From contig JABGQT010000083.1 in NCBI GenBank assembly GCA_018648685.1, forward strand, positions 1 through 42,816: a stretch of 42,816 bases of DNA, in the 5' to 3' direction. The stretch's first letter is position 1. Each line of letters opens with the position of its first letter. This DNA comes from Anaerolineae bacterium. Lineage in GTDB: Bacteria > Chloroflexota > Anaerolineae > Anaerolineales > Villigracilaceae. Shown one piece after another: positions 40,700-42,816 of this stretch. Position numbers and translations under genes: made by a program. The notes under the pieces were generated by a model. The model did not search any database. It saw nothing but the letters and a program-made list of their open reading frames with translations, and was not told the DNA's origin.

Positions 40700-42367
40700 A
40701 TGACATTATCTTGTGAACAATTGCAAGCTCGCTTGTTGGCCTTGCACCGCGCCAACTTGGAACTAATCAAGGATATTTCTTTAGATACCTTGCTCCAGCG
40801 TATTGCTCAAGTAGCAAGTGAGCAAGCAGAGGCAGAATATGCTGCATTAGCGGTTTTGGATAAAAATGGGGGCATAGAAAATTTCGTTACGTTAGGAATG
40901 AGCGAATTTCAAATTAGGAAAATGCCGCATCCGCCGAAAGGTTTGGGGATATTGGGTGCTTTAATGGATACGGAAGACCCCATCCGTTTAGCTGCTTTGA
41001 GTGATGACCCGCGTAGTGTCGGCTTTCCCGAACATCACCCTCCGATGCGCTCGTTTTTGGGCGTGCCCATCCTTGCCGCGAGTCATCAGCTCGGACAGAT
41101 CTACCTGACCAACAAAATCAACGCAGATGAATTTAGCGAAGAAGATGAGCAGATCATCCAAATGCTGGCAGGCTACGCGGCCGCAGCGATCCAAAATGCC
41201 CGCCTATACGATAATTTGCGCGAGCGAGATGTTGCACTAACCCAACGCAGTGAAGATTTAGCGCTGCTAAACGATATTGCTGCGGCACTTGTCCCTACAC
41301 AGGGTTTAGATGAGATCGTCAGCAAAACCCTCGCACTGGCAATGGATTACCTGAGCGTGGAAGCAGGTGAAATTTTCTTATTAGATGAAGAAACCCAAAC
41401 TTTACGCTTGGTTTTACATCGTGGAGAAGCAGCAGAAGCCTTCTGGACACGTAGCCGTTTTAAACTAAATGAAGGATTTATCGGGATTGTCGCTGCAGAA
41501 AACAAAACCTTGGTCAGCGAAGACCTTTCAAAAGATATGCGCTATTTACGCTCTGCTGTAGTGGATGCAGGCTTCCGTCAATTTGTTTGCTTGCCCCTCA
41601 CATCGGGCGAAAAAATGATCGGTGTTCTCGGCATAGCCAAACGTGGCGATGAAGCATTCGATGATCGCAGCATCCAACTGCTCACAGCCGTTGGCAATTG
41701 GGCAGGCTTGGCAATAGACAATTCCCGTTTACACACAGATGCTCGCCGTTTGGCCGTACTCGAAGAACGTAACAGGATCGGCATGGATATGCACGATGGC
41801 GTTATCCAGTCCGTTTTTGGCGTGGGCTTGGGCTTGGAAAACGTACGGCATCTCATTGATGAAAATCCCGCCCAAGCAAAAGAAGGTGTCAGACTCGCTA
41901 TAGATGGGTTAAACCAGGCAATTCGTGATCTGCGTACCTATATTCTCGATCTACGCCCTCGACAATTAGGTGAAGAGAATCTCCTTGTTGGTCTCCGCCG
42001 TTTGCTGACAGAATACCGCGTTAATACCCTTTCTGACGCAATGTTAACGGGTAAAGAGAATGACATCGCGAACCTTGAATCTTCTCATGCACTGGTTCTC
42101 TTTCATATTGCCCAAGAAGCACTTGCCAACACAGCCAAACACGCTAAAGCTAAACGCGTCAGTGTCAATTTGTGGACAACACCAGATCGTGTTTTGATGG
42201 AGATTGAAGATAATGGAAAAGGATTTTCCATCGACAAAATGAGCATGACACTCGGGCACGGTCTTTCCAATATGCACACCCGTATTCGCAATGCAGGCGG
42301 TGAAGTAGAGATCACATCTGCACCAGGAGAAGGGGCAACTATTTTAGCGTGGCTCCCAATAGACTAA
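40700..42367 (+). CDS. Soluble GAF-domain sensor histidine kinase (HisKA_3, NarX/DegS type)
   Basis: The 555-residue protein has no membrane helix. GAF domain 1 covers about 25-170 (FLGVPILAASHQLGQIYLTN), and GAF domain 2 about 190-345 (QFVCLPLTSGEKMIGVLGIA). The dimerisation/phosphoacceptor helix is ERNRIGMDMHDGVIQSVFGV with His365. The HATPase domain is at about 460-555 (EDNGKGFS, GHGLSNMHTRIRNAGG). It belongs to the NarL-partner kinase class. No response regulator follows within the window, so its partner may lie elsewhere. Its GAF ligands are unknown; no conserved Cys or His suggests heme or Fe-S. Confidence 0.93.
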   Translation: MTLSCEQLQARLLALHRANLELIKDISLDTLLQRIAQVASEQAEAEYAALAVLDKNGGIENFVTLGMSEFQIRKMPHPPKGLGILGALMDTEDPIRLAALSDDPRSVGFPEHHPPMRSFLGVPILAASHQLGQIYLTNKINADEFSEEDEQIIQMLAGYAAAAIQNARLYDNLRERDVALTQRSEDLALLNDIAAALVPTQGLDEIVSKTLALAMDYLSVEAGEIFLLDEETQTLRLVLHRGEAAEAFWTRSRFKLNEGFIGIVAAENKTLVSEDLSKDMRYLRSAVVDAGFRQFVCLPLTSGEKMIGVLGIAKRGDEAFDDRSIQLLTAVGNWAGLAIDNSRLHTDARRLAVLEERNRIGMDMHDGVIQSVFGVGLGLENVRHLIDENPAQAKEGVRLAIDGLNQAIRDLRTYILDLRPRQLGEENLLVGLRRLLTEYRVNTLSDAMLTGKENDIANLESSHALVLFHIAQEALANTAKHAKAKRVSVNLWTTPDRVLMEIEDNGKGFSIDKMSMTLGHGLSNMHTRIRNAGGEVEITSAPGEGATILAWLPID

Positions 42368-42392
42368 GAAGTAGTTGCTTAAAATCTTAGTG

Positions 42393-42470
42393 GTGCATTG
42401 CATCTGGCAGATGCGTTGCACTACGAGCCTGCAAGAACCCCGAAAGCAATGCATCAAAAAACGCAATGCA
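42393..42470. repeat. Palindromic repeat, GCATC/GATGC family, copy 2
   Basis: GTGCATTGCATCTG-g-CAGATGCGTTGCAC forms a near-perfect hairpin (42393-42421, two mismatches). It is followed by AGCAATGCATC and ACGCAATGCAG. It is related to 4034-4100. It starts 26 bp after the kinase stop. Confidence 0.75.
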
Positions 42471-42614
42471 GGGTGTTCTTTAAAATCAGGTGCTAAATAA
42501 ATGGTATTTTTCCTCTAACAAAACACTCAATTGATGACGACAAAAAAACTTTTAAAAATGAATCTCGAAAATCCGTGTTTCACAGATGCCAATAAAAAAG
42601 TTTTCTCACAACAT

Positions 42615-42788
42615 GATTCTTTAAGGTTTGCCAAACCATCACCTTTCAAATAAGAAAGGTACCCCCATATATGGGGGTAAAGAAAAGATCTGAGTCTCTT
42701 TTGTACATGGAACAAAAATTCTGTTAAAGAATTAGAATCTCATTCATGCATCAACCATTTCTTAAGATTCGCCAAACCTTAAAGAATC
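42615..42788. repeat. MITE-like unit with 16-bp perfect terminal inverted repeats
   Basis: GATTCTTTAAGGTTTG (42615-42630) and CAAACCTTAAAGAATC (42773-42788) are perfect inverted repeats enclosing 142 bp without a gene. Inside is a 20-bp perfect palindrome at 42660-42679. Confidence 0.6.
42660..42679. promoter_or_regulatory. 20-bp perfect palindrome
   Basis: TACCCCCATATATGGGGGTA is perfectly self-complementary with no spacer. It could be an operator for a dimeric regulator of a gene beyond the window, or a cruciform centre of the surrounding MITE-like unit. Confidence 0.4.
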
Positions 42789-42816
42789 CGAAGTTTTTAA
42801 GCTTTTGTAGGCTTAA

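Larger units (their letters stand above)
42368..42816. other. 449-bp repeat-rich right edge without a gene
   Basis: A 62-codon minus-strand frame is the only open frame, and its content is not protein-like. The stretch holds the palindromic repeat at 42393-42470 and a MITE-like inverted-repeat unit at 42615-42788. Confidence 0.6.

Noticed and set aside
42527..42715. 62-codon minus-strand frame at the right edge
   Set aside because: It crosses the palindrome and inverted repeats of the MITE-like unit and has no start signal.
1..42816. tRNA, rRNA, transposase, integrase or phage genes
   Set aside because: I looked for tRNA-like TTCGA arms, conserved rRNA blocks and DDE or tyrosine recombinase motifs and saw none; a covariance-model scan would settle small RNAs.

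Overview
The window looks like a piece of a Chloroflexota (Anaerolineae-like) chromosome of moderate GC. This is inferred from gene content, since no rRNA or other phylogenetic marker is present. The clues are archaeal-type mevalonate enzymes (thiolase-like protein, HMG-CoA synthase) beside a class II HMG-CoA reductase, Sco and PCu(A)C copper chaperones, a GAF histidine kinase, many integral-membrane GT39-type glycosyltransferases, and a very high density of short palindromic repeats. No tRNA, rRNA, CRISPR, transposase or phage gene was seen. Most genes lie on the minus strand.

Layout. (1) 0.2-6.6 kb, minus: a TetR regulator followed by a MacB/LolCDE-like export system made of two ABC ATPases, one 810-residue double FtsX permease and one HlyD-type lipoprotein adaptor. 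The second ATPase carries a C-terminal cyclic-nucleotide-binding-like domain and a damaged ABC signature. (2) 6.7-13.4 kb, minus: an extracytoplasmic copper and redox cluster with two PCu(A)C chaperones, a DeoR-type HTH fused to a NosL-like Cys-rich domain, a di-heme cytochrome c peroxidase/MauG lipoprotein, two exported near-identical DsrE-like proteins and two Sco1/SenC proteins. (3) 13.8-17.2 kb: a YiiX-like hydrolase (+), an ATGA-coupled trio (PD-(D/E)XK-like protein, Usp, 3-methyladenine DNA glycosylase Tag) and a small membrane protein. (4) 17.2-31.9 kb, minus: a long, mostly overlapping surface-glycan cluster with three polytopic glycosyltransferases, two GT2 enzymes, a DUF115/MptE-like protein, a nuclease-like membrane protein, SDR, D-2-hydroxyacid dehydrogenase, a frameshifted membrane sulfatase-like gene, CMP-sugar synthetase, ACT protein, metallophosphoesterase and sulfotransferase. 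(5) 32.0-33.9 kb, plus: a methyltransferase and a polytopic membrane protein. (6) 33.9-40.6 kb, minus: a mevalonate island (thiolase homologue, small membrane protein, HMG-CoA synthase, methyltransferase, internally duplicated nucleotidyltransferase, HMG-CoA reductase). (7) 40.7-42.4 kb, plus: a soluble two-GAF histidine kinase, followed by repeat-rich DNA.

The strongest unusual signals are these. (a) Short palindromic repeats lie inside genes in frame: two copies of one family in a single glycosyltransferase and a different GC-rich family in HMG-CoA reductase. This resembles the Rickettsia palindromic elements. (b) The thiolase homologue of the mevalonate island has Gly where the catalytic Cys should be and Tyr where the GHP His should be. 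(c) A DeoR-NosL fusion regulator sits in the copper cluster with a TGTTAT-N8-ATAACA palindrome at its own promoter. (d) A palindromic element sits inside another palindromic repeat, flanked by an 8-bp direct repeat. (e) An ATPase pair is asymmetric, with one degenerate, cNMP-domain-bearing member.

All functional calls rest on reading motifs in the translated sequence. No database search or structure prediction was run.
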